A stretch of 64,000 nucleotides of DNA from Streptomyces sp. Je 1-79 (GCF_025195125.1 NZ_JAMGSL010000002.1:124001-188000); one strand, 5' to 3'; counted from the first letter of the stretch, positions 24,658-32,805 are shown. The notes: generated by a model not told the origin, from the letters alone. A program made the numbers and translations.

Positions 24658-25524
24658 CTACGAGGCCGTGCGCTCCACGGGGATCCAGAGCTCCGCCTCC
24701 GCCGTCGCCCCGTCCCGCGCCACCTCGACGCGCAGGATCTCGGGGCCCGGCCTGCTCCGGTACGGGTTCGAGGGGAACCACTGGGTGAAGACGTCCCGCC
24801 ACAGGTACTGGAGCGCCTGCGGGAACGGGCCGGAGTTCTCGAAGACCGCCCATGTCCCCGCCGGGACGTCCAGGGCGTCCAGGTCGTCGGGCACCTCCGC
24901 GCTCGTCACCACGCCGTGGTAGTAGTCCAGTTCGGTGCCCTCCGCGCGGCTCGGGTCGAGCTGGTCGCTGACCCCGACGATCCCGGCCGGCTCCTGGTCG
25001 GACAGGGCCGCGACGCGCCGCAGGGTCTCCGGGCCGATGCCCCGGATGAGGTCGGCGATCGCGGGATTGATCCCCTCGTGGACGAGCGGGACGCGTGCCG
25101 TCCTGCCCGCCACCCGGAACGCCTGCTTCTCCACGATCCGGTACTCCATGGTGCTGCTCCCTTCGACGACGAGTCGGAAGGACATCCGTGGCTGGGAGCG
25201 CAGAGCCGCCCCGGTCCGCCGCGCCTCGCCCGGCCCCACGCCGTGGACGGCGCGGAACGCGCGGGCGAAGGCCTCGCCCGAGCCGTAGCCGAACCGCGTC
25301 GCGACGTCCAGCAGCGTCCGCCCGCCGGCGAGCACCTCCGCACCCGCGACCGTCATCCGCCTGCGCCGGACGTACTCCGACAGCGGCATTCCGGCCAGCG
25401 CGGAGAACATCCGCCGCAGGTGGTACTCCGACGTGACCGCGATCCTGGCGAGATCGGCGGAATCGATCGGCCCGTCGAGATGCGCCTCGATGTGCTCCAT
25501 CGCCTGGTTCAGCCGCTCCAGCAC
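24658..25524 (-). CDS. AraC family regulator with GyrI-like effector domain
   Basis: 288 aa. Two AraC-type HTH motifs lie in residues 1-110 (DSADLARIAVTSEYHLRRMF and DVATRFGYGSGEAFARAFRA), followed from about 125 by a GyrI/Bacterial_EF effector domain (MEYRIVEKQAFRVAGRTARV ... LPAGTWAVFENSGPFPQALQ). Members sense small hydrophobic or cationic compounds. The GTG at 25522-25524 is six nt from a GGAAGGAG ribosome binding site, which selects it over the GTG one codon earlier and over the longer frame to 25668. Confidence 0.87.
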   Translation of the reverse strand: MLERLNQAMEHIEAHLDGPIDSADLARIAVTSEYHLRRMFSALAGMPLSEYVRRRRMTVAGAEVLAGGRTLLDVATRFGYGSGEAFARAFRAVHGVGPGEARRTGAALRSQPRMSFRLVVEGSSTMEYRIVEKQAFRVAGRTARVPLVHEGINPAIADLIRGIGPETLRRVAALSDQEPAGIVGVSDQLDPSRAEGTELDYYHGVVTSAEVPDDLDALDVPAGTWAVFENSGPFPQALQYLWRDVFTQWFPSNPYRSRPGPEILRVEVARDGATAEAELWIPVERTAS

Positions 25525-25629
25525 CACGGACTCCTTCCCTTTCGCCCACCACGCTAGGAAGGCCCCACCCTGCCGCACCCGACTTCTCGTGCCCGAATCG
25601 GTCGGGTCGCGCGGCGCCACTGGCGCCTG

Positions 25630-25667
25630 TGGCACTGAGTGTGTTTTGCTGAGGGTACTCAGTGCCA
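25630..25667. promoter_or_regulatory. paired 15-bp operator half-perfect sites upstream of acyl-CoA dehydrogenase
   Basis: TGGCACTGAGTGTGT (25630-25644) and GGGTACTCAGTGCCA (25653-25667) are two degenerate copies of the palindrome TGGCACTNAGTGCCA, 23 bp centre to centre. Together they also form one long inverted repeat (TGGCACTGAGT ... ACTCAGTGCCA). The same motif is at 29200-29214 and twice at 30053-30090 beside the TetR gene. Likely binding site of that TetR protein, covering the promoter of the acd-etfB-etfA operon. Confidence 0.72.
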
Positions 25668-25691
25668 CAAGCCTTAGGGGAGCTCGCCATC

Positions 25692-26843
25692 ATGGGCAAG
25701 GACTTCGACCTGTATCGCCTGTCCGAGGAGCACGACATGCTCCGGGAGACGGTCCGCGCGCTGGCGGAGGCGAAGATCACGCCGTTCGCGGCGGCGGTCG
25801 ACGAGGAGGCCCGGTTCCCGCGCGAGGCGCTCGACGCGCTGGTCGCGGCGGATCTGCACGCGGTGCACGTGCCGGAGTCCTACGGCGGTGCCGGCGCGGA
25901 CGCGCTGGCGACGGTGATCGTGATCGAGGAGGTCGCCCGCGCGTGCGGTTCGTCCTCGCTGATCCCGGCCGTGAACAAGCTCGGCTCGCTCCCGGTGATC
26001 CTGTCGGGCTCGGAGGAGCTGAAGCAGAAGTACCTGGGGCCGCTGGCCCGCGGCGAGGCGATGTTCTCCTACTGCCTCTCCGAGCCGGACGCCGGTTCGG
26101 ACGCGGCCGGGATGAAGACCCGCGCGGTCCGCGACGGGGACTCCTGGGTCCTCAACGGTGTGAAGCGCTGGATCACCAACGCCGGCGAGTCGGAGTACTA
26201 CACGGTGATGGCCGTGACCGACCCGGAGAAGCGGTCCAAGGGCATCTCCGCGTTCGTGGTGGAGAAGAGCGACGAGGGCGTCTCCTTCGGCGCTCCGGAG
26301 AAGAAGCTCGGCATCAAGGGCTCCCCGACCCGCGAGGTCTACCTCGACAACGTCCGCATCCCCGCCGACCGGATGATCGGCGCGGAGGGCACCGGCTTCG
26401 CCACCGCGATGAAGACCCTGGACCACACCCGGATCACCATCGCCGCCCAGGCCCTCGGCATCGCCCAGGGCGCCCTCGACTACGCCAAGGGCTACGTCAA
26501 GGAGCGCAAGCAGTTCGGCAAGCCGATCGCCGACTTCCAGGGCGTGCAGTTCATGCTCGCCGACATGGCCATGAAGCTGGAGGCCGCCCGCCAGCTCACC
26601 TACGCCGCCGCCGCCAAGTCCGAGCGCGTCGACGGTGATCTGACCTTCTTCGGCGCGGCCGCCAAGTGCTTCGCCTCCGACGTCGCGATGGAGGTCACCA
26701 CCGACGCCGTCCAGCTCCTCGGCGGCTACGGCTACACCCGCGACTACCCGGTCGAGCGCATGATGCGCGATGCCAAGATCACCCAGATCTACGAAGGCAC
26801 CAACCAGGTCCAGCGCATCGTCATGGCCCGCAACCTCCCGTAA
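25692..26843 (+). CDS. acyl-CoA dehydrogenase
   Basis: 383 aa of normal ACAD length. FAD/substrate motifs are present: SYCLSEPDAGSDAAGMKTRA, VLNGVKRWITNAGESEYYTV, KQFGKPIADFQGVQFMLADM, and the C-terminal LGGYGYTRDYPVERMMRDAK followed by EGTNQVQRIVMARNL. It oxidises an acyl-CoA at C2-C3, passing electrons to the ETF encoded next. Chain-length specificity is not evident. The ATG at 25692 follows AGGGGAG; an in-frame ATG 10 codons upstream would overlap the operator. Operon with etfB (40 nt) and etfA. Confidence 0.94.
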   Translation: MGKDFDLYRLSEEHDMLRETVRALAEAKITPFAAAVDEEARFPREALDALVAADLHAVHVPESYGGAGADALATVIVIEEVARACGSSSLIPAVNKLGSLPVILSGSEELKQKYLGPLARGEAMFSYCLSEPDAGSDAAGMKTRAVRDGDSWVLNGVKRWITNAGESEYYTVMAVTDPEKRSKGISAFVVEKSDEGVSFGAPEKKLGIKGSPTREVYLDNVRIPADRMIGAEGTGFATAMKTLDHTRITIAAQALGIAQGALDYAKGYVKERKQFGKPIADFQGVQFMLADMAMKLEAARQLTYAAAAKSERVDGDLTFFGAAAKCFASDVAMEVTTDAVQLLGGYGYTRDYPVERMMRDAKITQIYEGTNQVQRIVMARNLP

Positions 26844-26883
26844 CCGTCCGCCACCCGCTTGACCGCTTGAAAGGAGCCAGGCC

Positions 26884-27669
26884 GTGACCCTGAGGATCGC
26901 TGTCTGTGTGAAGTACGTACCCGACGCGACCGGCGACCGCGGTTTCGCCGACGACCTGACGGTCGACCGCGACGAGGTCGACGGCCTGCTGTCGGAGCTG
27001 GACGAGTACGCCGTCGAGCAGGCGCTGCGGATCTCCGAGGAGTCCGACGACGCCGAGGTCACGGTCGTCACCGTCGGCCCGGACGACGCCAAGGACGCAC
27101 TGCGCAAGGCGCTGTCGATGGGCGCCGACAAGGCCGTCCACGTCAACGACGACGACATCCACGGCACCGACGTCATCGGCACCTCCGCCATCCTCGCCAA
27201 GGCCCTGGAGAAGACCGGTTTCGACCTGGTCCTCTGCGGCATGGCGTCGACCGACGGCACCATGGGTGTGCTGCCGGCGCTGCTCGCCGAGCGGCTGAGC
27301 CTTCCCCAGGTCACCCTGCTCTCCGAGGTCACGGTCGAGGGCGCCCTGGTCAAGGGCCGCCGGGACGGCGACGCCGCCACCGAGCTGCTCGAGGCACCGC
27401 TGCCCGCCGTCGTCTCGGTCACCGACCAGTCCGGCGAGGCCCGCTACCCCTCCTTCAAGGGGATCATGGCCGCCAAGAAGAAGCCGGTCGAGGAGCTGGA
27501 CCTGGACGACCTCGACATCGACGCCGACGAGGTCGGTCTGGCCGGGTCCTGGACCCTGGTCGAGTCGGCCACGGCGCGCCCGGCGCGCACCGCGGGCACG
27601 ATCGTCACCGACGAGGGCGACGGCGGCAAGCAGCTCGCCGCGTTCCTGTCCTCCCAGAAGTTCATCTGA
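26884..27669 (+). CDS. etfB: electron transfer flavoprotein beta subunit
   Basis: 261 aa with the ETF-beta fold: RIAVCVKYVPDATGDRGFAD at the N-terminus, LDEYAVEQALRISEE, the adenine-nucleotide binding region CGMASTDGTMGVLPALLAER, and the recognition segment LPAVVSVTDQSGEARYPSFK followed by GIMAAKKKPVEELDLDDL. It forms a soluble heterodimer with EtfA and shuttles electrons from acyl-CoA dehydrogenases to the quinone pool. GTG start with AAGGAG; 33 nt before etfA. Confidence 0.96.
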   Translation: MTLRIAVCVKYVPDATGDRGFADDLTVDRDEVDGLLSELDEYAVEQALRISEESDDAEVTVVTVGPDDAKDALRKALSMGADKAVHVNDDDIHGTDVIGTSAILAKALEKTGFDLVLCGMASTDGTMGVLPALLAERLSLPQVTLLSEVTVEGALVKGRRDGDAATELLEAPLPAVVSVTDQSGEARYPSFKGIMAAKKKPVEELDLDDLDIDADEVGLAGSWTLVESATARPARTAGTIVTDEGDGGKQLAAFLSSQKFI

Positions 27670-27702
27670 CCCGCCGTCACTATCGTTCAGGAGCAAGGAA
27701 TC

Positions 27703-28659
27703 ATGGCTGAGATCCTGGTTCTCGTGGACCACGCCGACGGTGCGGTCCGCAAGCCGGCGCTCGAACTGCTCACCCTGGCCCGCCGGATCGGCGAGCCGAC
27801 GGCCGTCGTGCTGGGCGCCGGCGAGGCCGCGGCGTCGATCGCCGCCACGGCCGGTGAGTACGGCGCGGCCACCGTGTACGTCGCGGACGGCGCCGAGTTC
27901 GCCGAGCAGCTCGTCGTACCGAAGGTCGACGCGCTCACCCAGATCGCGAAGGACAAGGGCGTCGCCGCCGTCCTCGTGACCTCCTCGGGCGAGGGCAAGG
28001 AGGTCGCCGCGCGCGTCGCGCTGCGCCTCGGCTCCGGCCTGATCACGGACGCCGTGGAGCTGGAGGCGGGTGACGAGGGCCCGGTCGCGACCCAGTCCGT
28101 CTTCGCCGCCTCCTACCAGGTCAAGTCGCGGGTCTCGCACGGCGTGCCGGTCATCACCGTCAAGCCGAACTCCGCCGCCCCGGAGGCCGCCCCGGCCGCC
28201 GGTACGGTCGAGGACGTCACCGTCGCCTTCACCGGCAACGCGGCCACCGTCGTCTCGCGCACCCCGCGCGTCTCCACCGGCCGCCCCGAGCTGACCGAGT
28301 CCGCGATCGTGGTCTCCGGCGGCCGCGGTGTCGGCGCGGCCGAGGGCTTCGCGGTCGTCGAGAAGCTCGCGGACTCGCTCGGTGCGGCCGTCGGCGCCTC
28401 GCGCGCCGCCGTCGACGCCGGCTGGTACCCGCACTCCAACCAGGTCGGCCAGACCGGCAAGCAGGTCTCGCCGCAGCTGTACGTCGCGGCGGGCATCTCC
28501 GGCGCGATCCAGCACCGCGCGGGCATGCAGACCTCGAAGACGATCGTGGCCGTGAACAAGGACGCCGAGGCCCCGATCTTCGACCTGGTGGACTACGGCG
28601 TGGTCGGCGACCTCTTCGAGGTCCTGCCGCAGCTGACGGACGAGATCGGCGCGCGCTAG
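27703..28659 (+). CDS. etfA: electron transfer flavoprotein alpha subunit
   Basis: 318 aa. The N-terminal ETF domain (AEILVLVDHADGAVRKPALE) is followed by the conserved C-terminal FAD domain with VVSGGRGVGAAEGFAVVEKL, SRAAVDAGWYPHSNQVGQTG, YVAAGISGAIQHRAGMQTSK and AVNKDAEAPIFDLVDYGVVG. Partner of the adjacent etfB. It ends the operon, with a strong terminator hairpin 30 nt downstream. Confidence 0.97.
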   Translation: MAEILVLVDHADGAVRKPALELLTLARRIGEPTAVVLGAGEAAASIAATAGEYGAATVYVADGAEFAEQLVVPKVDALTQIAKDKGVAAVLVTSSGEGKEVAARVALRLGSGLITDAVELEAGDEGPVATQSVFAASYQVKSRVSHGVPVITVKPNSAAPEAAPAAGTVEDVTVAFTGNAATVVSRTPRVSTGRPELTESAIVVSGGRGVGAAEGFAVVEKLADSLGAAVGASRAAVDAGWYPHSNQVGQTGKQVSPQLYVAAGISGAIQHRAGMQTSKTIVAVNKDAEAPIFDLVDYGVVGDLFEVLPQLTDEIGAR

Positions 28660-28689
28660 CCGCTCCGGGCTCTCGCCCGTACGGACGAA

Positions 28690-28730
28690 GAAACCGGCCC
28701 GGTGGCACTCTGTGCCACCGGGCCGGTTTC
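28690..28730 (+). terminator. strong terminator after etfA that contains an operator-like palindrome
   Basis: A perfect 19-bp stem (28690-28708 with 28712-28730) and a TCT loop sit between convergent etfA and the Zn-ribbon gene. The inner 15 bp, TGGCACTCTGTGCCA (28703-28717), is itself a perfect match to the TGGCACTNNNTGCCA operator pattern found upstream of three nearby genes. It therefore may be both terminator and repressor site. Confidence 0.85.
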
Positions 28731-28750
28731 CTGTGTCGCCCCCGCGGGGG

Positions 28751-29149
28751 TCAGATCCAGCCGTCGAGGGGGACCTCTTCGCAGAGCCGGACGACCGGCT
28801 CGTGACCGGTCAGGACGCCGTGGGCGGAGAGCCTGACGCGTACGCCGGGGCGTACCGCGTGCGGGGGCCCGTCGACCCGGCACCGTACGACGAAGCCCTC
28901 GGTCATGTGCACCGGCCACAGGTCGTTGTCGGCCGCGGCGACCCCGCGGCGTACGGAGATCACGCCCTCGCCCTCGCTGCGTTCGGGAGCGAGGTCGGTC
29001 GACCCGCAGGTCGGACAGAGCAGGCGCTGGAAGGTCGTGGTGTGGCACCAGCGGCAGAGCTGGTAGTAGAGCTCGGCGTCCTCGGCCGATTCCTCGGCCC
29101 GGACGGCTGTGCTCCCGTTCCTCAGTGCTACGGACCCGGTGTGGAACAC
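28751..29149 (-). CDS. Zn-ribbon / OB-fold protein (DUF35-type)
   Basis: 132 aa. A rubredoxin-like zinc ribbon uses C32, C35, C45 and C48 (LCRWCHTTTFQRLLCPTCGS), followed by an OB-fold domain with GVISVRRGVAAADNDLWPVH and VVRCRVDGPPHAV. Such proteins partner thiolases, hydratases or acyl-CoA enzymes, but no thiolase gene is adjacent. The GTG at 29147-29149 is 8 nt from AAGGAG; the open frame extends further but through an operator. The 15-bp palindrome at 29200-29214 places it in the same regulon as the acyl-CoA dehydrogenase operon. Confidence 0.82.
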   Translation of the reverse strand: MFHTGSVALRNGSTAVRAEESAEDAELYYQLCRWCHTTTFQRLLCPTCGSTDLAPERSEGEGVISVRRGVAAADNDLWPVHMTEGFVVRCRVDGPPHAVRPGVRVRLSAHGVLTGHEPVVRLCEEVPLDGWI

Positions 29150-29199
29150 GATGCGTTCTCCTTGCACTCGGCGGCTCGACCGTGCATGGAGCAAAGATA

Positions 29200-29214
29200 T
29201 GGCACTGAGTGCCA
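29200..29214. promoter_or_regulatory. 15-bp palindromic operator, TGGCACTGAGTGCCA
   Basis: A perfect palindrome (one central base) about 50 nt upstream of the Zn-ribbon/OB-fold start. It is the best match to the consensus shared with 25630-25667 and 30053-30090, and the probable binding site of the TetR protein encoded just beyond it. Confidence 0.75.
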
Positions 29215-29291
29215 TCAAATAAAGACCTGAGTTCCCTGAATTGACGATACTGAGATCCCCTTGAGATCAGCGGAGATCGTCACGGCGTCTC

Positions 29292-30020
29292 TCAGCTCTC
29301 GCCGAGGCTCGACTCCACCTCGCGCACCACGCGCCACATCGGCGTGGACCGCTTGGTGATCACCACCACGACGTCCTCGGCCTCCTCGCTCCGGGCGGCT
29401 CCGGAGCCGGCGGCGCCGCCGTCGCCGTTCCCCTCGCTCCAGGTGCTCCGCACGAAGTCGAGGGCCCGGTCCACCTCGGCCAGCGGGTCGCCCTCGCCGC
29501 CGGAGCGCAGCCAGTGGCGCAGCGTGTGGTTGTGCGCGGCGACCACGGCGGCCGCGACCACGTTGGCCCGCAGGGTGCCGTCGCGGCGGTCCGCGTAGCG
29601 GGTCCGCAGATAGTCGCCGAGCGTCTTCTCGTACCGCCAGACGACCGAGAGTTCGTACGTCCGAAGGCCCGTCACCTCGCGGGTGAGGCGGTAGCGCTGG
29701 ACGGAGAACGTGGGGTTCTCGGCGTACATCCGCATGACGAGGCGGGTGGCGTCGCAGACCCTGACCAGCGGGTCGTCGGTGTCCGCGCTCGCGGCGAGGA
29801 ACTGGGTCATGTCGGCGAGGCTCTGCTCGTGGTCGGGGAAGACCACGTCCTCCTTCGACGGGAAGTACCGGAAGAAGGACCGCCGGCCGACCCCGGCGAG
29901 GGCGACGATGTCGTCGACGGTCGTCTGCTCGTACCCCCGCTCCAGGAAGAGCTGGAAGGCCGCGGCGATGAGGGAGTCCCGCATCGCGGGCTTCGCGGAG
30001 TTCGTCGAGGCTGTTCCCAT
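29292..30020 (-). CDS. TetR family regulator of the acyl-CoA dehydrogenase/ETF regulon
   Basis: 242 aa. TetR HTH: MRDSLIAAAFQLFLERGYEQ, TTVDDIVALAGVGRRSFFRY, FPSKEDVVF at about residues 13-60, then a helical ligand domain with a long acidic, Gly-rich insertion (about 199-215). The gene is flanked by copies of the TGGCACTNAGTGCCA palindrome: a pair in its own promoter and one ahead of the next gene. This strongly suggests autoregulation and control of the nearby acyl-CoA oxidation genes, with an acyl-CoA or related ligand. The ligand is inference. Confidence 0.9.
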   Translation of the reverse strand: MGTASTNSAKPAMRDSLIAAAFQLFLERGYEQTTVDDIVALAGVGRRSFFRYFPSKEDVVFPDHEQSLADMTQFLAASADTDDPLVRVCDATRLVMRMYAENPTFSVQRYRLTREVTGLRTYELSVVWRYEKTLGDYLRTRYADRRDGTLRANVVAAAVVAAHNHTLRHWLRSGGEGDPLAEVDRALDFVRSTWSEGNGDGGAAGSGAARSEEAEDVVVVITKRSTPMWRVVREVESSLGES

Positions 30021-30052
30021 GGCCCGAACCTAACATCCGCCGGGCGAGGCCG

Positions 30053-30090
30053 CGGCACTTGGTGCCAGCAAAATCCGGCACCAAGTGCTC
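30053..30090. promoter_or_regulatory. paired 15-bp operators in the tetR promoter
   Basis: CGGCACTTGGTGCCA (30053-30067) and CGGCACCAAGTGCTC (30076-30090) are two copies of the palindrome, 23 bp centre to centre, exactly the spacing of the pair at 25630-25667. They lie 33-70 nt upstream of the TetR start and point to autoregulation by two repressor dimers. Confidence 0.72.
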
Positions 30091-30128
30091 TCTCGCGCTA
30101 CGGGAGGCCGCTCAGGGGGTACGGGAGG

Positions 30129-30890
30129 TCAGCGGGCCGCCATCCGCAGCGCGCCGTCCATCCGGATCGTCTCGCCGTTCAGGTAGTCGTGCTCGGTGAC
30201 CATCGTGACGAGCCTCGCGTACTCCTCCGGGCGGGCCAGGCGCTGCGGGAAGGTGACGCTCGCGCCGAGCCCGGCGCGGATCTCCTCGCTGAATCCGGCC
30301 ATCATCGGGGTGTCGACGATGCCGGGCGCGATCGTGACGACCCGGATGCCGAACTGCGCGAGGTCGCGGGCGGCCGTGACGGTCATCCCGGCGACGCCCG
30401 CCTTGGAGGCGGCGTACGCGATCTGTCCGACCTGGCCCTCGAAGGCGGCGATCGACGCGGTGTTGACGACGAGGCCGCGCTGTCCGTTCTCGTCCGGCTC
30501 CTGACGGGCGATGGCCTCGGCGGCCAGCCGCATGACGTTGAACGTCCCCAGCAGGTTGACGTTCAGGACCGCGCGGAACAGGTCGAGGTCGTGCGGGCCC
30601 TTGCGGCCCAGGACGCGGGCGGAGGGGGCGATGCCCGCGCAGTTGACGGCGAGTCGCAGCTCCGCCCCGTCGGCCTCGATCCGGGCGAGCGCCTCGCGGA
30701 CCGGCGCCTCCTCGGTGACGTCGGCCGCGAGCAGCGTGACGCCCTCGGGCAGCGGACCGGCGGCGGCGACCGCCTTGTCCAGGTCCAGGCCGTAGACCGT
30801 GGCGCCGCGGGCGGCGAGTGCGGCGGCGGTGGCGGCGCCGAGACCGGATGCGGCGCCGGTGACGAGCGCGGCGGAGCCGGCGATGTCCAT
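30129..30890 (-). CDS. short-chain dehydrogenase/reductase (3-hydroxyacyl-CoA dehydrogenase, HSD10-like)
   Basis: 253 aa classical SDR. The NAD-binding motif TGAASGLG is at residues 11-18, NCAG at 83-86, and the catalytic triad is S146, Y159 and K163 (YAASK). Features such as LNVNLLGTFNVMRLAAEAI, FEGQVGQIAYAASKAGV and APGIVDTPMMAGF match the HSD17B10/type II 3-hydroxyacyl-CoA dehydrogenase group. It would oxidise the hydroxyacyl-CoA made downstream of the adjacent acyl-CoA dehydrogenase. 33 nt separate the two genes, which form an operon. Confidence 0.9.
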   Translation of the reverse strand: MDIAGSAALVTGAASGLGAATAAALAARGATVYGLDLDKAVAAAGPLPEGVTLLAADVTEEAPVREALARIEADGAELRLAVNCAGIAPSARVLGRKGPHDLDLFRAVLNVNLLGTFNVMRLAAEAIARQEPDENGQRGLVVNTASIAAFEGQVGQIAYAASKAGVAGMTVTAARDLAQFGIRVVTIAPGIVDTPMMAGFSEEIRAGLGASVTFPQRLARPEEYARLVTMVTEHDYLNGETIRMDGALRMAAR

Positions 30891-30923
30891 GGAACTCCTC
30901 GAAACGTCAGCGGGAAGGGGGCG

Positions 30924-32075
30924 TCAGCGGGCGAGCTGGCGGCTGATGACCAGCCGCTGGATCTGGTTCGTGCCTTCGAAGATCTGCATGATCTTGGCCT
31001 CGCGCATGTAGCGCTCGACCGGGAAGTCGCGGGTGTAGCCATACCCGCCGAGGACCTGGACGGCGTCCGTGGTCACCTTCATGGCCGCGTCGGTGGCGGT
31101 CAGCTTGGCCACGCTGGCCTGGCGGCTGAAGGGGCGGCCGAGGTCGCGCCGGCGGGCCGCGTCGAGGTAGGTGGCGCGGGCCGAGTCGACGGCGGCGGCC
31201 ATGTCCGCGAGGAGGAAGCCGAGCCCCTGGTGGTCGACGATCTTCCGGCCGAAGGTGGAGCGCTCGTTGGCGTACGCGACGGCGGTGTCGAGCGCGGCCT
31301 GGGCGAGGCCCGTGGCGCAGGCGGCGATGCCCAGCCGCCCGGAGTCGAGCGCGCTGAACGCGATCTGGAGGCCCTGGCCCTCGTCCCCGATGAGCCGGTC
31401 GGCGTCGAGGAGGGCGCCGTCCCAGTGGGCGGAGGTCGTGGGGACGGCCTGGAGCCCCATCTTCCGCTCGGGGAGGCCGAAGGTGAGGCCCTCGGTCTCG
31501 CCGGGGGCGAGGAAGCAGGAGATGCCGTGGCCGCCGGGGGCGGTGCGGGCGAAGAGGGCGTAGAACCCGGCCTTGCCGCCGTGGGTGATCCACGCCTTGT
31601 TGCCGGTGACGCGGTACGCGCCGCCGTCCGGGCCGTCCACGCGCTCGGCCTTGCAGGACAGGGCGGCCGCGTCGGAGCCCGCCTGGGGCTCGGAGAGGCT
31701 GTAGCCGCCGATGGTCTCGCCGGCGAGCATCGCGGGGAGCCAGCGCTCCTTCTGCTCCGGGGTGCCGAAGGAGTGCAGGGGGTGGCACGCGAGGGTGTGG
31801 ACGCTGGTGGCGACGGCGACGGCCGCCCAGCGCGCCGCCAGCTCCTCCAGGACCTGGAGGTACACCTCGTACGGCTGGCCTCCGCCGCCGAACTCCTCGG
31901 GGTAGGCCAGGCCGAGCAGCCCGGCCCGGCCGAGCGTGGCGAACAGACCCTCGGGATAGGTCTCGGCGGCCTCGTGCTCGTCCACGCGGGGAGAGAGCTC
32001 CTTGTCGGCGATCTCCCGGGTGAGGGCGATGAGGTCCGCCGCCTCGGGGGTGGGAAGCAGGCGGTCGACATCCAT
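30924..32075 (-). CDS. acyl-CoA dehydrogenase
   Basis: 383 aa. Motifs: YSLSEPQAGSDAAALSCKAE, VTGNKAWITHGGKAGFYALF, FGRKIVDHQGLGFLLADMAA, and LGGYGYTRDFPVERYMREAK with EGTNQIQRLVISRQL at the C-terminus. It is more similar in style to short/branched-chain acyl-CoA dehydrogenases. Start is ATG 32073-32075 with GGAG six nt upstream. It probably begins an operon with the SDR and is controlled by the divergent TetR gene through the inverted repeat at 32098-32137. It would use the ETF encoded at 26884-28659. Confidence 0.93.
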   Translation of the reverse strand: MDVDRLLPTPEAADLIALTREIADKELSPRVDEHEAAETYPEGLFATLGRAGLLGLAYPEEFGGGGQPYEVYLQVLEELAARWAAVAVATSVHTLACHPLHSFGTPEQKERWLPAMLAGETIGGYSLSEPQAGSDAAALSCKAERVDGPDGGAYRVTGNKAWITHGGKAGFYALFARTAPGGHGISCFLAPGETEGLTFGLPERKMGLQAVPTTSAHWDGALLDADRLIGDEGQGLQIAFSALDSGRLGIAACATGLAQAALDTAVAYANERSTFGRKIVDHQGLGFLLADMAAAVDSARATYLDAARRRDLGRPFSRQASVAKLTATDAAMKVTTDAVQVLGGYGYTRDFPVERYMREAKIMQIFEGTNQIQRLVISRQLAR

Positions 32076-32097
32076 GGCGACTCCAGTGACACTCAGC

Positions 32098-32137
32098 ACC
32101 GTTGTAACGGTACTGGGGGCGGTACGGCAGTACCGTT
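32098..32137. promoter_or_regulatory. inverted-repeat operator between acyl-CoA dehydrogenase and divergent tetR
   Basis: AACGGTACTG (32106-32115) and CAGTACCGTT (32128-32137) are perfect 10-bp arms around a 12-bp spacer. ACCGTTGTAACGGT (32098-32111) is a second, overlapping palindrome. The site lies 23-62 nt upstream of the dehydrogenase start and about 60 nt from the TetR start, so it fits control of both divergent genes. Confidence 0.7.
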
Positions 32138-32199
32138 GAGAGTAGCGCAGAAGGGTGACGCCGTAACCCCCGGAACGGGCCGACCGGCATACTGTTCGG

Positions 32200-32805
32200 G
32201 TGATCGAGACTCCTGTCACCGGCGCCCCCAGGCAGTCGGGCCGCGGCGCGGCCCGCCGTTCCGCCCTCTTCGAGGAGCTGGTCGCCCTCCTGGTCGGCGA
32301 GGGGTTCGCCCAGCTGACACTGGACGATCTGGCCGCCCGGCTGCGCTGTTCCAAGCGCACGCTCTACGGCCTGGCGGACAGCAAGGAGCAGCTCGTCAGG
32401 GCGGCCGTCGTCCACTTCTTCCGGCGCGCGACCACCCGCGTCGAGGCGGTCCTCGCGGCGGAGCAGGACCCGGCGGAGCGGCTCGCCGCGTACCTGCGGG
32501 CCGTCGCGGCCGAGCTGGCCCCGGTCTCCCCGCAGTTCTTCGACGACGTCGCGGCGTTCGAGCCGGCCGCCGAGGTCTACGAGCGCAACACGCGCGCGGC
32601 GGCCGGACGGGTGCAGCAGCTCATCGAGGAGGGCGTCCGCGCGGGCGTCTTCCGCGAGGTCCACGTGACCTTCGCCGCCGACGTCATCACCTCGGTCATG
32701 GTCCGCATCCAGCAGCGGCAGGTCGCGGCGGCCACCGGACTTGCCGACGCGGAGGCGTACGGACAGCTGGCCGAGCTGCTTCTCAACGGCCTGCGCAGGA
32801 ACTGA
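32200..32805 (+). CDS. TetR family regulator
   Basis: 201 aa. HTH region: LFEELVALLVGEGFAQLTLD, DLAARLRCSKRTLYGLADSK, EQLVRAAVVHFF within residues 24-72, followed by a TetR_C-type domain (VSPQFFDDVAAFEPAAEVYE). GTG start. Divergent from the acyl-CoA dehydrogenase/SDR operon with an obvious shared operator, so it likely represses that operon and itself in response to an acyl-CoA or related metabolite. Confidence 0.9.
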   Translation: MIETPVTGAPRQSGRGAARRSALFEELVALLVGEGFAQLTLDDLAARLRCSKRTLYGLADSKEQLVRAAVVHFFRRATTRVEAVLAAEQDPAERLAAYLRAVAAELAPVSPQFFDDVAAFEPAAEVYERNTRAAAGRVQQLIEEGVRAGVFREVHVTFAADVITSVMVRIQQRQVAAATGLADAEAYGQLAELLLNGLRRN

